Shown: piece by piece, positions 9,233-19,438 of the stretch
Position numbering within the stretch: position 1 is the first letter of the stretch
How the letters are laid out: each line of letters begins with the position of its first letter
Origin: Agarophyton chilense
Taxonomy: Eukaryota > Rhodophyta > Florideophyceae > Gracilariales > Gracilariaceae
Direction of reading: 5' to 3'
NCBI GenBank assembly: GCA_030374765.1
Contig: JARGXX010000088.1
Span: 1,798,001-1,862,000, forward strand
DNA length: 64,000 bases
Notes under the pieces: model-generated
Seen by the model: the letters and a program-made list of their open reading frames with translations, nothing else
Database searches by the model: none
Told to the model about the DNA's origin: nothing
Translations under genes and position numbers: made by a program

Positions 9233-10378
9233 TTACAAGAGCCTTCCACCCAGAATACTAGCGCAAATCAAAGAGCCAGTGACCTGATTGCTTCGAAACG
9301 CCTCGCCACACTCTGTCGGGTTGGAAAGGTCTACTTTGTTTAGATGGTACGCACTGTGTATCATCGCCGCCGTGATTCCCATGTAGTACGTCGTTCCGAG
9401 TCCTGCCGAAGCGCCGGCCGCCAGCAGAAACGCCATTTGACCGCCCATGAAACCGGCGAGAATTGTTTTGCTGCGATCACCAAATTCAAGTGCGGCCGAG
9501 CTAATGCCGAGCTTCTTGTCATCGCTCTTATCCTGATGGGCGTATATCGTGTCATAGATCATTGTCCACAACATGCCCGAACCATACAAGAATGTGGACG
9601 GAAGCGTGATTGAGCTCGTTGTGGCCACGCAGCCGAGCAGTGCTCCCCAATTAATTGTCATTCCCAACACGGCTTGCGGGTACGCAAACCGTCGCTTTGC
9701 AAGCGGGTAAGACATCACTGGAAGAACGCCGAGCGCTGCGACCACAAAACTTGCTTCATTCAAGCAAGTCAAGATGGCCAAGGCGGATAGCAGCTGTGCA
9801 CCGAGAAAAACGAAGGCTCTATTCACAGATACTTCGCCCGATGCGATTGGTCGCAAACGAGTTCGAGCTACTTTGCGATCAATGTCGGCGTCCCATATGT
9901 CGTTGATGGTGCATCCAGCACCACGCATGATGGTGGCACCGGCGTAGAAGAGAGGAAGAAGAAACACCATTTGGGGCACAGTGGCGTGCATGCCGATGGA
10001 CCATGTGCACGGTAGAAAGAGAAGATGAGTGCCAACAGGCTTGTGAAGGCGCATCAAGCGACCATACGGGGAGATGGAGATGGTGTTGTATGTTTCTGTT
10101 GCTTGTTGCAGAAATGGTTTGAGGTGCAAAAACATCGGGGACGACTGAAAGGCGTTCTTGGGCGGTTTTGCTGAGGGCCGACTACTGTTGGAACGTGGGA
10201 ACATTTGATGAAGCTGGCGATTGGACTCGATCGGCATGGGCACTGGAGAGCGTGTAGCAAAGGGGCTCCTTCTAAAGGTGAGCGATGAAAGCGACATGAT
10301 GTGCGTGCGGGCTGTGGTCGCAGCGGCAGTGAAGCGCGGAAGGAGGATCATGGCGGGGATTGTGGAAGATGAGAACAT
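9233..10378 (-). CDS. COQ2: 4-hydroxybenzoate polyprenyltransferase, mitochondrial (COQ2)
   Basis: Single-exon 381-aa protein of the UbiA prenyltransferase family. It attaches the polyprenyl tail to 4-hydroxybenzoate in ubiquinone synthesis, in the inner mitochondrial membrane. Both Asp-rich substrate and magnesium motifs are present: NDIWDADIDRKVART and YDTIYAHQDKSDD. RLHKPVGTHLLFLPCTWSI just after residue 105 and RPIASGEVS are also typical. Several hydrophobic membrane helices follow. The first 100 residues are Ser/Arg rich and contain a plausible mitochondrial presequence. A second ATG 9 codons in (10351) is an equally good start. The gene is intact and convergent with the 8359-9225 gene. 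Confidence 0.92.
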   Translation of the reverse strand: MFSSSTIPAMILLPRFTAAATTARTHIMSLSSLTFRRSPFATRSPVPMPIESNRQLHQMFPRSNSSRPSAKPPKNAFQSSPMFLHLKPFLQQATETYNTISISPYGRLMRLHKPVGTHLLFLPCTWSIGMHATVPQMVFLLPLFYAGATIMRGAGCTINDIWDADIDRKVARTRLRPIASGEVSVNRAFVFLGAQLLSALAILTCLNEASFVVAALGVLPVMSYPLAKRRFAYPQAVLGMTINWGALLGCVATTSSITLPSTFLYGSGMLWTMIYDTIYAHQDKSDDKKLGISSAALEFGDRSKTILAGFMGGQMAFLLAAGASAGLGTTYYMGITAAMIHSAYHLNKVDLSNPTECGEAFRSNQVTGSLICASILGGRLL

Positions 10379-10648
10379 GAGATAGAAGACAAAGAGTTGG
10401 CATGGTTCGCAAAGATGGGGGGCATGATGAAAGAATTGGGATCAAATGGGCACAGATGATATAGGTTGTGAGCATGAAAAAAGCGAAAAACTGGCACCCG
10501 TGCGGCAATTTCAGAAGCGAGTGGGATGGACAAGGTGGAGAGCGTGCGCACAAAAGGGGGATGACACTGGTGGGTGGGGGCGGGTGGGGTGTGGGCAGAA
10601 GAGAGTGAGTCGGCAAATGGTACCGCTAACGAGGTTGGATTTAAAAGG

Positions 10649-11533
10649 TTACTTGGTTCGGGTGACGAGGTGATCGCCCGCAACCGGAACCATAATGGCA
10701 CTGAAGTTATCGGCGGAAAGGAGCATTTTGACGAGAATGATTTTCCTGCCCAGCTCTTGCTCGATCTTGCGCTTGATGGGCTTGTCGTCGGGCTTGAGCG
10801 AGTTGACGAGTCGTACGTAGTCGTTGATCATGTTGAGGGCCTGGTCAGCGCCGTGTGGGGGGATTTGAGTGTTATCTGCGATGCGCGCAACAGGAAGCAA
10901 AACGCGAGCGGTGAGATGAGACGAGTGATCGACGGCGGCGGTAGCAGCAACAACAGAAAGCAGGAGAAGAGCAAGAACGCACCACCAAAAGTGCCCAGCA
11001 TGTCCTCATGCTCACGCACAACAACCTCTACAAACTCAGAGTAGGCATCCGACACAAGCGCAGCCTCCTTAGCAACATACAGCAGTCTGACGCGCTCGAA
11101 GAGCGCATCAGCGCGCATGTGCGGCGAGTACACGCCGCGGTACTGCTGCACAACTTGTTGCGCGTCGTCAACGAGTGCATGCAGCTTCTCATCGGTGTCT
11201 ACCCAATCGGCATCCTGCGCAAAGGCAATGGTGAGTGACGTGCGCACGGAGCAGCGCGATGGCGATGCAACAGCACTAAACAGACGGGCGATAGCGTACC
11301 ATGAGCGCATTCCACACGCGCTCCGCGGAGTCGCGCAGCGTAGCCAGTGCGTCGGCGGATGCGCCCGCGGCGACACACACACTGCGGCGCGCCGCGGCCG
11401 ACGTCATCGTGGCCGGCTTCATCGCGGCCGGCTTCATCGCGGCCGACGTCATCGCGGCCGACATCTTCGCGGCCGACATCTTCGCGGCTGGCGTCAATGC
11501 GGCGGACGCCCGCGCGACAAGGAAGCGAAACAT
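10649..11533 (-). CDS. Unrecognised protein with mitochondrial-type presequence, three exons
   Basis: Exons 11300-11533, 10983-11214 and 10649-10875, with GT-AG introns of 85 nt (11215-11299) and 107 nt (10876-10982); frames join exactly to give 230 aa. Exon 1 encodes a presequence rich in Ala, Met, Lys and Ser with no acidic residues for about 50 positions, starting MFRFLVARASAALTPAAK. The mature part is helical: RVWNALM, then a DEKLHALVDDAQQVVQQY segment, and near the C-terminus INDYVRLVNSLKPDDKPIKR. No membrane segment is predicted by eye. No family recognised. The gene is head-to-head with the MGDG synthase gene, about 450 bp between start codons. Confidence 0.65.
11397..11501 (-). repeat. 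15-bp minisatellite inside the presequence-coding exon
   Basis: Seven tandem 15-bp units (GCCGGCTTCATCGCG and variants). On the minus strand they encode the repeated five-residue blocks KMSAA, MTSAA and MKPAA of the presequence of the 10649-11533 gene. Copies 2 and 3 are identical, as are copies 5 and 6, so the array looks recently expanded. Confidence 0.9.
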
Positions 11534-11981
11534 GGCGCGAGGCGGCGACAGCGGCGCTGCGAGCAGCGGCACGGTCTTTCGGGGACAGAGACGAAGACCG
11601 ACATCCATGACAGGGACATGGAAAGTGCAGTGGCAGCCAATGTGACGTGCGGCAGGCGCGGCACGCGTTGCGCGCAGCGTGGCACCAGTGCAAATTGTCA
11701 ACAGCGGCGCGCTTGACAGTTATCAGCCTGACATTTGGCGCGCGTGCTGCCGGGCGCATTTCGCACAGCACGGCGCCACGCACCGGTGTTGCATTGTGGC
11801 GCCCACGTCTTTCGGTTCGTCGCGTGCACTGCGTGTTTTGCGTCGCCTGGACGTCGTCTCGCCCACTCTTCATCTTGCGTCCTTCTTTCACGTCCCCCCG
11901 CGCTCCCACCCGCGCCTGCGCCAGTGTTTGCGTAGGAGTCCGTCTTCGTCGCCCGTTTCCGCGTCCACGTTTCGCGTAGCT

Positions 11982-13496
11982 ATGGGCGCTTCGCAGAGTG
12001 CGGCTGCGCAGCAGCGCGATAAGCAGCCCGAGCGCGAGGGTCTTTTGCCTGTGGTCACCTCGCCGTCGCCGCGCGCCATCGAGAGCTTCTCCGAGCCGCC
12101 CACCCACAATGACATGACTGCCATTGCGCTCCCGCCCACCCCGTCCGCTTCCGCCGACATCCAAAAGCCCTTTCACGTTCTTGTCCTCATGTCCGATACC
12201 GGCGGCGGCCATCGCGCCTCCGCCCAGGCCCTCGATGCCGCCTTCGACTCGCTCTACCCCGCCCAGGCAACCATCACCACCGTCGACTTCTGGACCTCTG
12301 TCGCTGGCTTCCCGTTCCACAACTTTCCGCGTCAGTACTCCTATCTTGCAAAGCACCCCTGGATGTGGAAGTTTGTCTTTCTATGGGCCGCCTTCCCGCC
12401 CACCCGCTGGCTCACAGAGGCCGCCTTCTCGCTCTTTTGCCACGCCAAGGTCCGTCGTTATTTTGAGTCTGTCAATCCTGACCTCATCATCTCGGTGCAC
12501 CCGCTCGTCAATACTCTTTCTCTCTCCGCTCTCACCTCCATCAGACGCGCGACCCGTGCTCCGACACCCCCATTCGTCACTGTCGTCACCGATCTCGGCG
12601 GCGCCCATCCCACCTGGTTTGATGCGCGCTCCGATATGGTATATGTTCCATCCGAGCCATTACGTCACGCTGCTATCGAAGCTCTTGTGCCAGAAGATCG
12701 CATCCGTCTGTTTGGCCTACCCATCCGCCCAGCCTTCTGGCAAGAATCCCGCTCCACCTCCCAGCTCCGAATAGACTTGGGGATGGCCTTGAACATCCCT
12801 GCCGTCCTTCTCGTTGGCGGCGGCGATGGCATAGGTGGTCTGCATTCTATTGCCATCGCCATGGCTGCCCGCATCGCTGAAAACTGCGGCTCTTCCGCCG
12901 CCCAACTCGTCGTTGTGTGTGGAAAGAACAAGTCGCTTTTGAAACGTCTCAAAGCCACCAGCTGGCCAATCCCTGTCATTCTCAAAGGTTTTGTCAACAA
13001 CATGAGCGAGTGGATGTCCGCTTGTGACATTTTGTGTTCTAAGGCTGGACCAGGCACCATTGCAGAGGCCTGGATCCGTGGGCTCCCAATTATACTCACA
13101 GGTTATTTGCCTGGTCAAGAAGAGGGAAACGTCACCCTCGTCACCGAGTCAGGCAGTGGTGAGTTCCACTCTCAGCCGGAGGAAATAGCCGAATGCGCTG
13201 CAAAGTGGATCAGCGACCCAGAACTGCGCGCTGCTATTGCAGAACGAGCAAAAAGCCTAGGCAGACCTAAGTCCTGTCTCGAGATTGCCGCCGACGTTTG
13301 GGAAGTTGGCCAACAAAGGCAGAGAGAACGAGATGCCTTCCGATTGCGAATGCTGTCTTCTCCAAGTCAGCATGTCCCTAACGGCTACATCGCAATGGCA
13401 AGGTTTTACATAGCCAATGGCTTCAGAGCCATTCAGAGAGGCCTCCGCCATTCGTTCGGCTATTCCAGCGTCGAAATCGTAGGCCAACGCGAATGA
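11982..13496 (+). CDS. MGD: Monogalactosyldiacylglycerol synthase (plant type, GT28)
   Basis: Intact, intronless, about 504 aa from the ATG at 11982. It transfers galactose from UDP-galactose to diacylglycerol, making the main galactolipid of plastid membranes. Landmarks in order: VLVLMSDTGGGHRASAQALD (N-terminal lipid-binding and glycine loop), VDFWTSVAGFPFHNFPR, PDLIISVHPLVN, VTDLGGAHPTWF, LFGLPIRPAF, LLVGGGDGIG, VVVCGKNKSLLKRL, then KAGPGTIAEAWIRGLPIIL and the GQEEGNV loop for UDP binding. The frame is open upstream to 11679 but that part looks like non-coding leader. The chosen start gives MGASQS, a possible N-myristoylation signal, followed by about 60 polar residues and no obvious plastid transit peptide. 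An upstream exon supplying one cannot be excluded. Confidence 0.93.
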   Translation: MGASQSAAAQQRDKQPEREGLLPVVTSPSPRAIESFSEPPTHNDMTAIALPPTPSASADIQKPFHVLVLMSDTGGGHRASAQALDAAFDSLYPAQATITTVDFWTSVAGFPFHNFPRQYSYLAKHPWMWKFVFLWAAFPPTRWLTEAAFSLFCHAKVRRYFESVNPDLIISVHPLVNTLSLSALTSIRRATRAPTPPFVTVVTDLGGAHPTWFDARSDMVYVPSEPLRHAAIEALVPEDRIRLFGLPIRPAFWQESRSTSQLRIDLGMALNIPAVLLVGGGDGIGGLHSIAIAMAARIAENCGSSAAQLVVVCGKNKSLLKRLKATSWPIPVILKGFVNNMSEWMSACDILCSKAGPGTIAEAWIRGLPIILTGYLPGQEEGNVTLVTESGSGEFHSQPEEIAECAAKWISDPELRAAIAERAKSLGRPKSCLEIAADVWEVGQQRQRERDAFRLRMLSSPSQHVPNGYIAMARFYIANGFRAIQRGLRHSFGYSSVEIVGQRE

Positions 13497-14017
13497 GTAG
13501 CTACATTTCCATGTGTTCAGCTTGGGAGGGGTCTGATCTTGTCTATATGTGTATTTAGCCCTCTGTCCGTCATAACTCTATTCAATTTTCCGAGCATCTA
13601 AAACATGCTCCTCGTCCAAGCCGCCTTCTAACATGTCCTCGAGACATTCCATACATCTTTTTTGCACTTGTAGCGAGACGAAATTGTGGTAAAGTGCCAT
13701 ATCTGAAGCAACCACAGAACCCCCATTTTGTCTGCACTTTGCCTCTACAAGACATGACCTGTAATGAAGTGCACACCTACACCTTGATTCTCGTCAAGTA
13801 AATCTTCATCGAGAATAATACTTGTAAGGAAATGGTTCAAACCTTCGGAGTGTACTCGCCTTTCGTTCTATGTAAAACCATTCGTTACTGAGTGAATGGT
13901 TCTCATCATGGTTCTGACCGCGACAAATCATTGGTTGGTGAAGATTCTCACGTGGGAAACCGTCCAACATTAATTGTCGAAAAGTGATTGTCAGGGTGGA
14001 AAACTAAGTACTAAGTA
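13497..14017. other. 3' flank of the MGDG synthase gene, no gene seen
   Basis: Base composition falls to AT-rich here and no supported open frame occurs. It marks the change from gene island to transposon-rich sequence. Confidence 0.5.
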
Positions 14018-15278
14018 AAGTCTGTTTCAAAAACATATCCCTTGCACAAATATTTCGTAAATTGCCTTTTCGACTACAGTACACTCAATGAAAACAACAC
14101 ATGAAAAATATCAAGTCAGAATACTGTTTCAAAAACATATCCTTTCGTCAGTCATATTCTCTACAGCGCGCTTTTAGTAGTTTGTTTTCGCCTCTTTAAC
14201 CCTACTGAAACTTACAGAGAGTGTTATCATTTATTCAATAAAAAAATGAATGAAATTAAACGTTTTTTTGTCATAGTAATTTGCGATACAAACTTTCGAA
14301 TAAAAAACTGTACTGAACTGTCTAATTTGCCCATAAATCATCTGATCTAGCACTCCATTGGTGTTATCAGTAAAGTGTACATCGGAAATTCGTCATGAAA
14401 GATCCGTATCAGTCATATTTAAACCATTCATGTACTGTTTCTAAACATTTGACTGTTTTACAAGCGCACTATCCTGCTAAAAATCATAAATTAATTCATA
14501 CGTAAAGTAGGAATAAAGTAGCATATAACTTTCTAACACTTTATCATAACGTTTTTAAGCCATTTAATCTTTTAAAATATGCCATTTAAAACCATCTCAG
14601 ATGTATAACAAAAGAACTTTCTTGCCAAACTAAAATTTGATTTGCAATTATCATGCTAATAGAATTTGTAGAAACATGGTTTGTCCATATTCACAGTTTT
14701 CGAACAAAAACATTTCTTTTTTTTCATACTTTTTGATAATGAAACTTTTCTGAAGAACACAACGCACGTTTGCGTTTATGGTGCGTTTTTAAAAGAAGAT
14801 TCTTTTGTTGTTGTATAGTTTAACCAGTTTTGACTTTTTATTTTGCGTCATATTTGAAGACATTTTACATTCAAATACTGTCTTGCTTCAATTGGTTTTG
14901 CACGATGACGTATCACATAACAGATAAAGCTTACTTCCACGCATTTTTGTGTTAGAAAGAATGCGGTATGGCTAAAACATCGCCTGAATTCATACCGAAC
15001 AGAGTTTTCTGTAAAACTTGTTTGTTCTTGGAATTTTTTTTTTGCGCTATAAAAGTTGGTATCATGCCTTTGTGGTCCAATCTAATAATTTTTATATAGT
15101 TTTGGAAAGATAAAGGCGGTACAGAAGTCATAATGGAGCTCTTTATTGTATAAAGGATATGTTTAAGAAACAAGTTTTTTTGACTTGAAAAGGTTTTATT
15201 CGGTGAAAAATTGGCTCTACAGTACAGAAAACATTTTTGGCCCGGTTTTAGGAAAGGATATGTTTTTGAAACGCACTG
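14018..15278 (-). mobile_element. Tc1-type DNA transposon, copy 1, decayed
   Basis: The ends are inverted repeats (left AAGTCTGTTTCAAAAACATA, right as the complement of CAGTGCGTTTCAAAAACATA) flanked by TA dinucleotides at 14016-14017 and 15279-15280. A second copy of the CTGTTTCAAAAACATATCC motif lies about 100 bp inside each end (14124-14142 and, inverted, 15153-15171), the IR/DR layout known from some Tc1-like elements. Only the N-terminal piece of the transposase remains readable; the catalytic part is scrambled. Confidence 0.8.
14952..15131 (-). pseudogene. Tc1-type transposase, N-terminal fragment
   Basis: Starts MTSVPPLSFQNYIKIIRLDH, which lines up with the start of the transposase in the next copy (MARGAPLTRSDQLEIMELVG), the helix-turn-helix region that binds the terminal repeats. 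The frame is lost after about 58 codons and no DDE core is recognisable further on. Confidence 0.65.
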
Positions 15279-15347
15279 TATGACTGAAATGCCACGCAAT
15301 CGCACTCTTCAATGCCCTGTGGAATTAGGGGACCGGTTTCTGACATA

Positions 15348-16647
15348 AAGTCTGTTTCAAAATCATATCCCTCGCGCAAATTTTCCAAAACTCGACGTTT
15401 TGGCTACAGTAAAACTAACAAAATCAGTGTGAAAAAATTTTCAAGTAAAAGAACTGTTTCAAAACCATAACCTTTATTGCATCCTTTTTATTCTAACGCG
15501 AGTTCAGTAGTTTATTTTTGCTCCTCTAGCCTGTATAACACTTATACAACGCTTTGGCATTGATTCTATAAAAGGATTGATAGCATTACAGTCAATCTTT
15601 TCCCAGCAATCTTTGATACAATTTTTCAGATCAAAAACTGTATCAAATTGCCTTCCTTGCCCATAAACCATTCGGGCCAACATTCCCCAAGTGCTTTCGA
15701 TAGGTTTGAGGTCAGGAGAGCGCGCAGGCCATTCCATAACCGACATATTTAGACTATTGAACCACTGTTTCATAGAATTAGACTTATGCACAGGTGCATT
15801 ATTTTGCTGAAAAATGAATTCTTCTCCGTGCATACAGTATGAAAAAGGTAAAAGATAGTTTTCTAGAACCTCAGCATACTTCTCAGAGTTCATTATAGTT
15901 TCAATAAAAGCCATATCAGTTGCTCCTTTGGTGGAGATTCCAGTCCAAACCATTACTGATGCGTCTGCTGAATGCCTGGTCACAACTTCCTTCTTTTCTT
16001 TTCGTAGATCATGCCAATAAAATTTATAGCAATCTGGACCATCAAGGTTAATCTTTTTTTCGTCGGAAAAGATAACATTATTCTATTCCGTTTTCCAATA
16101 AGCCTTTTGAGCACACCATTCGACTCGATTTTTCTTGTGATTATCTTTTAAAAAAAAAGTTTTCCTCATTTTTGTGTACTTGAACAAATTTTGACAGTTG
16201 ACTTCACGCCATATTGTAGATCTTGATAGAGACAAATTTAGATTTTTGACAATTTTCCCGCAAGATGAAGTGTTGCGGCATAGTTCTCGCTTAATTCCAC
16301 GCTTATCGGCCGGGGATAGTGCCGTAGGACGGCCGGTTGAACGCTTTGTTCCGTAAGTAGCGAAGCTTTTGATGAAGTTGCTGATTGTTTTTGGGCTGCG
16401 CTTGAGTTTTCGGGCTATATCTGCTGGAATCATACACTGACCTACTAATTCCATGATTTCCAGCTGGTCAGAGCGTGTCAGAGGTGCGCCACGAGCCATA
16501 ATTGAGCGAATGATTGTATAAAGAATATACTTTTGAAACAGTGTTATTGACTTAGTGGTTTTTATTTGTTGTGAAATGTGCTCTACATTACGTGAAATTC
16601 CTTTTTGGCGCAGTTTTTGTAAAGGGATATGTTTTTGAAACGCACTG
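15348..16647 (-). mobile_element. Tc1-type DNA transposon, copy 2, nearly complete
   Basis: 1,300-bp element with TA on both sides (15346-15347 and 16648-16649), outer inverted repeats with the GTTTCAAAA.CATATCCC core and inner repeats at about 15453-15471 and 16521-16541. It lies only 67 bp from copy 1 in the same orientation. It encodes one transposase frame with a single stop. Confidence 0.88.
15504..16499 (-). pseudogene. Tc1-type transposase with one amber stop and a changed catalytic residue
   Basis: One reading frame of about 331 codons from ATG at 16499 to 15504, interrupted only by TAG at 16083-16085, where family members usually have Trp. The N-terminus has the paired helix-turn-helix (IARKLKRSPKTISNFIKSF, then RPTALSPADKRGIKRELCRN). 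The DDE core has VIFSDEKK (first Asp, just after the amber), then FQQNNAPVHKS and WPARSPDLKPIESTWGML. In active members the middle motif reads QQDNAP; here the catalytic Asp is Asn (AAT for GAT). So this copy should be inactive even if the stop were read through. Confidence 0.85.
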
Positions 16648-16649
16648 TA

Positions 16650-17237
16650 TGCAGAAAACATATTGTAACTTCTACTCATTGGTTTACAAGCCAGGTGGAA
16701 TGTTACAACACCAAAAGCGTGGGACGTGTCCATCTCATCATTTTTCAACCAGGCGCACTCTAGCACCGTATGATCTATTCGAACATGTTGAAAAGATTCT
16801 GCATCGCTTTTTACAAACTCAGAAGCCCTAACAACTGAAGGACATTGATTACCTCTTTATTTCTAAACTCTATGCAAAGGCACTCGAAGTAACGTTCCAT
16901 GGATCGTCGTGGATCAAGGAGGTCCACCGTGCAACTCACATATTGTTAGAAGTTTCACAATGCCGCCCTGGTATGTCCTCGCAAATCCCCAAATTGCTGT
17001 CCTTTACTCTTATCCGTCAGCTTCTTCATGCCAAGTAAAGCATCTCTTGTTGTAGCATCGTGAAACCCAAGACCTCGTAGTCACAAACTGAAACTATGTT
17101 CAGGTCGTTGGTTTTGTAAATTGATTGTGTGGGAAAGGATGTAGAACGCGCAAAAAAGTAGCAGTTTTACCAAGCAGCTAACTAAAACGATTTTTCTAGT
17201 TTCTGGAACCGGTCGAATTGGAGACAAAGACACTGTG
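16650..17237. other. No gene seen
   Basis: AT-rich spacer between Tc1 copy 2 and the LURP-one-related locus. Only short chance frames occur. Confidence 0.5.
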
Positions 17238-17678
17238 TTAGTGTACTGCCTTTGTGCTACATGCGAAAGAATGACTAATGTTGTTATAGTTGGTATCGAC
17301 AGCAATGGCAAAAAAACACTGACAAGGAAGCATCATATCCCGTCTGTACTTTGAGCACGAACTTCCTTCCCATATTCTCCCGACGTGTGCCTCGGCAATA
17401 ATCTTTTCTGTGGCGTTTTCCTTAACGGTGAAATATCTTCGCAACACACCCATCTCTACCTTACAGCACGATTCGCCGCTGCCCTTTTCACCCTTCCAAG
17501 CAACAACGGTATTGCCACCCTTCCCAAAAATGTAGCCCTTGCGACACAAGAATAGGATGGTGCGCGCATGATCCTCATCAACACTGCGATAGCTGTAGCG
17601 CAAATCAATGAGAGAAGTCATCTCCAATCCGTACAGCGCAACGTCATTCGCATCATACAAAAGACGAACATTGCGCAT
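17238..17678 (-). pseudogene. LURP-one-related (tubby C-terminal-like fold) protein, 5' incomplete
   Basis: About 147 readable residues with the LOR-domain order of short beta strands: VRLLYDANDVALYGLEM, a RYSYRSVDED..ARTILFLCRKGY segment, VEMGVLRRYFTVKEN, IIAEAHVGRI, and a final YRRDMMLPCQCFFAIAVD strand that matches the LOR C-terminus. The frame continues upstream as LKRDIFS, also family-like, but hits a TAG seven codons before it with no ATG. Either an upstream exon is missing from view or the gene is broken. The family includes plant defence-related LURP1; function here is unknown. A paralogue lies at 47271-47699. Confidence 0.6.
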
Positions 17679-17699
17679 AGAAAAAATGTCCCGCTTGAG

Positions 17700-19200
17700 C
17701 CAAAGGCCTTTCTACCTCAGTCGGTGAGATGCTGCGTGTTTTGAAATATTTATTGACAAATCGCTAAATTCTGTTCCGATTTGAGGCATTTCGTCCTGCT
17801 CAAATGTAACTGTATTTGGAGGATCTTGGACACTCGTGACCTGAACCGCAAGTGTAAACGGTCATGTCATCACCGATAACGGTCCCGCGACTGGGACAAT
17901 TCGTCTCTACCCTACGAACCCACCTCTTCTTGGGGTAGTTCTCCTGTGCAAGAACTGCCAAGTGCACCTCCACACAATGTGCTGCTGAAGTTCTGGTTAT
18001 TCAGCAGCAGGTTAAAAGCTTTCAAACGACATCAAATTATTACAAAGTGCAAATACCGGCATGCCATTCATCACAAACACGAATGTTTCTTTTATTTAGA
18101 GCGTTTTTAATGCGCTTTGGGAAGAGATACATCCGCTGTTCTAAACCTCTGGATACTGAAGACAGAGAAGCGGGCGTGAAGGACATTACTGGTGCAAACA
18201 AATGCCTCGCCTGTTTTATGCCGGGAGAGGATTGTGATTTTTTTGTCAGCAGTGTGCACTCCACTGCACGGTAAACAGGTGCAAAACGACATAATTGCTT
18301 CATGGATCACCCCGCCTAGTTTTTTCAAGCTCTGGTTGCTAAAAAGCCAAGTACCTACTGAATGGTTTGCGGATTGCTTTGATAAAAGTGGGATATTTCG
18401 GTTTTACTGTAGTTTGGGCAGTGCAGATGTAGCATTCAGTAGTTCGGAGGCATGAGAATCTCAAGAAGAATTAATAGAAGGAAGTGCTTGAAACCCTCCG
18501 TTTGATGTATGTTTCATTGAAAAGCTTTTCCATTCTTTTGAAAACGGTGTGCAGCGTTCAAAAGCATATTGTCTTCTTGTGCGTTTAGCTCTTCGTAAGC
18601 GATATGGAATGATCAAACATATAGAGAGCCTGGTTTTTGAAGGGAAATTGCTAATTACCGCTCCCGCTTGATTATTTCCGTTCATGAACAAACCGATTCT
18701 ACTTCCCGTGATCATCTGAAGCCGAAGCGTTACAGGTATCAATCGGTTGGTGTATTTCTATGGTGTAACAGGGAATCCTTTCTGAAGCACGAAATGCCAT
18801 GTGATACTGAAAAGCTCTACCGGTTATGGATAAAACGCAACGTTCATATCTGTGAAGACGTCGTTTTACTTGGCGACGCGTTTGTTCGCGCTTTCCTACA
18901 TGAGCTGAGAGGAAGGAAATTGATGTTGCAACGTTATATAGATGAGGTAATATAGCGGCAACCGTTGAATACTATCTCGTTCTTACATGTTGCCCTCTTT
19001 CGGAGACTTATTCTGTTCTTCAAAACTTTAAAGTAAATCAATAATGTCTTCTTCTTCGTGGGGGTCGTCGGATTCATCCCAGGATGTTTCATGCGATGAG
19101 GTTTGTGATCTTTAACATGCATCAATTTCAATCCTATCATGTCGTGCAGAACGAAACTTAGTTTCCGCTTCAAATGCATTTTCAATGCTTTGAAGAGTTC
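17700..19200. other. Unclassified fragments of old coding sequence
   Basis: Several short frames look protein-like but none is complete. One on the plus strand near 18047-18274 has KCLACFMPGEDC, a possible metal-binding pattern. One near 18668-18955 has RLWIKRNVHICEDVVLLGDAFVRAF. I do not recognise them and cannot say whether they come from one gene. Confidence 0.3.
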
Positions 19201-19438
19201 TCAATGTGGCTGAAGAAGGAGATGCTTCTGTCGCAGCTTCCTCAATATTTCTAGGCCTGTGATACTAATAGTTCTACATATATCGTCATTGTACCCGCAG
19301 CCAATACAGCTCAAAGATGTTTTGTGGCACGCACATCGCCGCGTGGAGCGATTGCCTTTGCAGTTGCAACAGGTGATAACCTCCTTTATACGGTTCTGTA
19401 TCTTAGTCACATTTTCATGAAGGTCAATTTCCACATTA
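19201..19438 (-). pseudogene. Cysteine-rich CxC-type fragment cut by retrotransposon A
   Basis: The minus strand carries a helical stretch followed by ITCCNCKGNRSTRRCACHKT and CIGCG, a Cys-rich motif seen next to integrase domains in some transposon-derived proteins (KRBA2-like). Its upstream part runs into the 5' LTR of element A at 19438, so the gene was truncated by that insertion or was already a fragment. Confidence 0.4.

Noticed and set aside
11199..12356. A 385-codon minus-strand open frame over the MGDG synthase start
   Set aside because: It is the shadow of real coding sequence on the other strand and of GC-rich exons; composition is Arg/Gly-rich with no family pattern.
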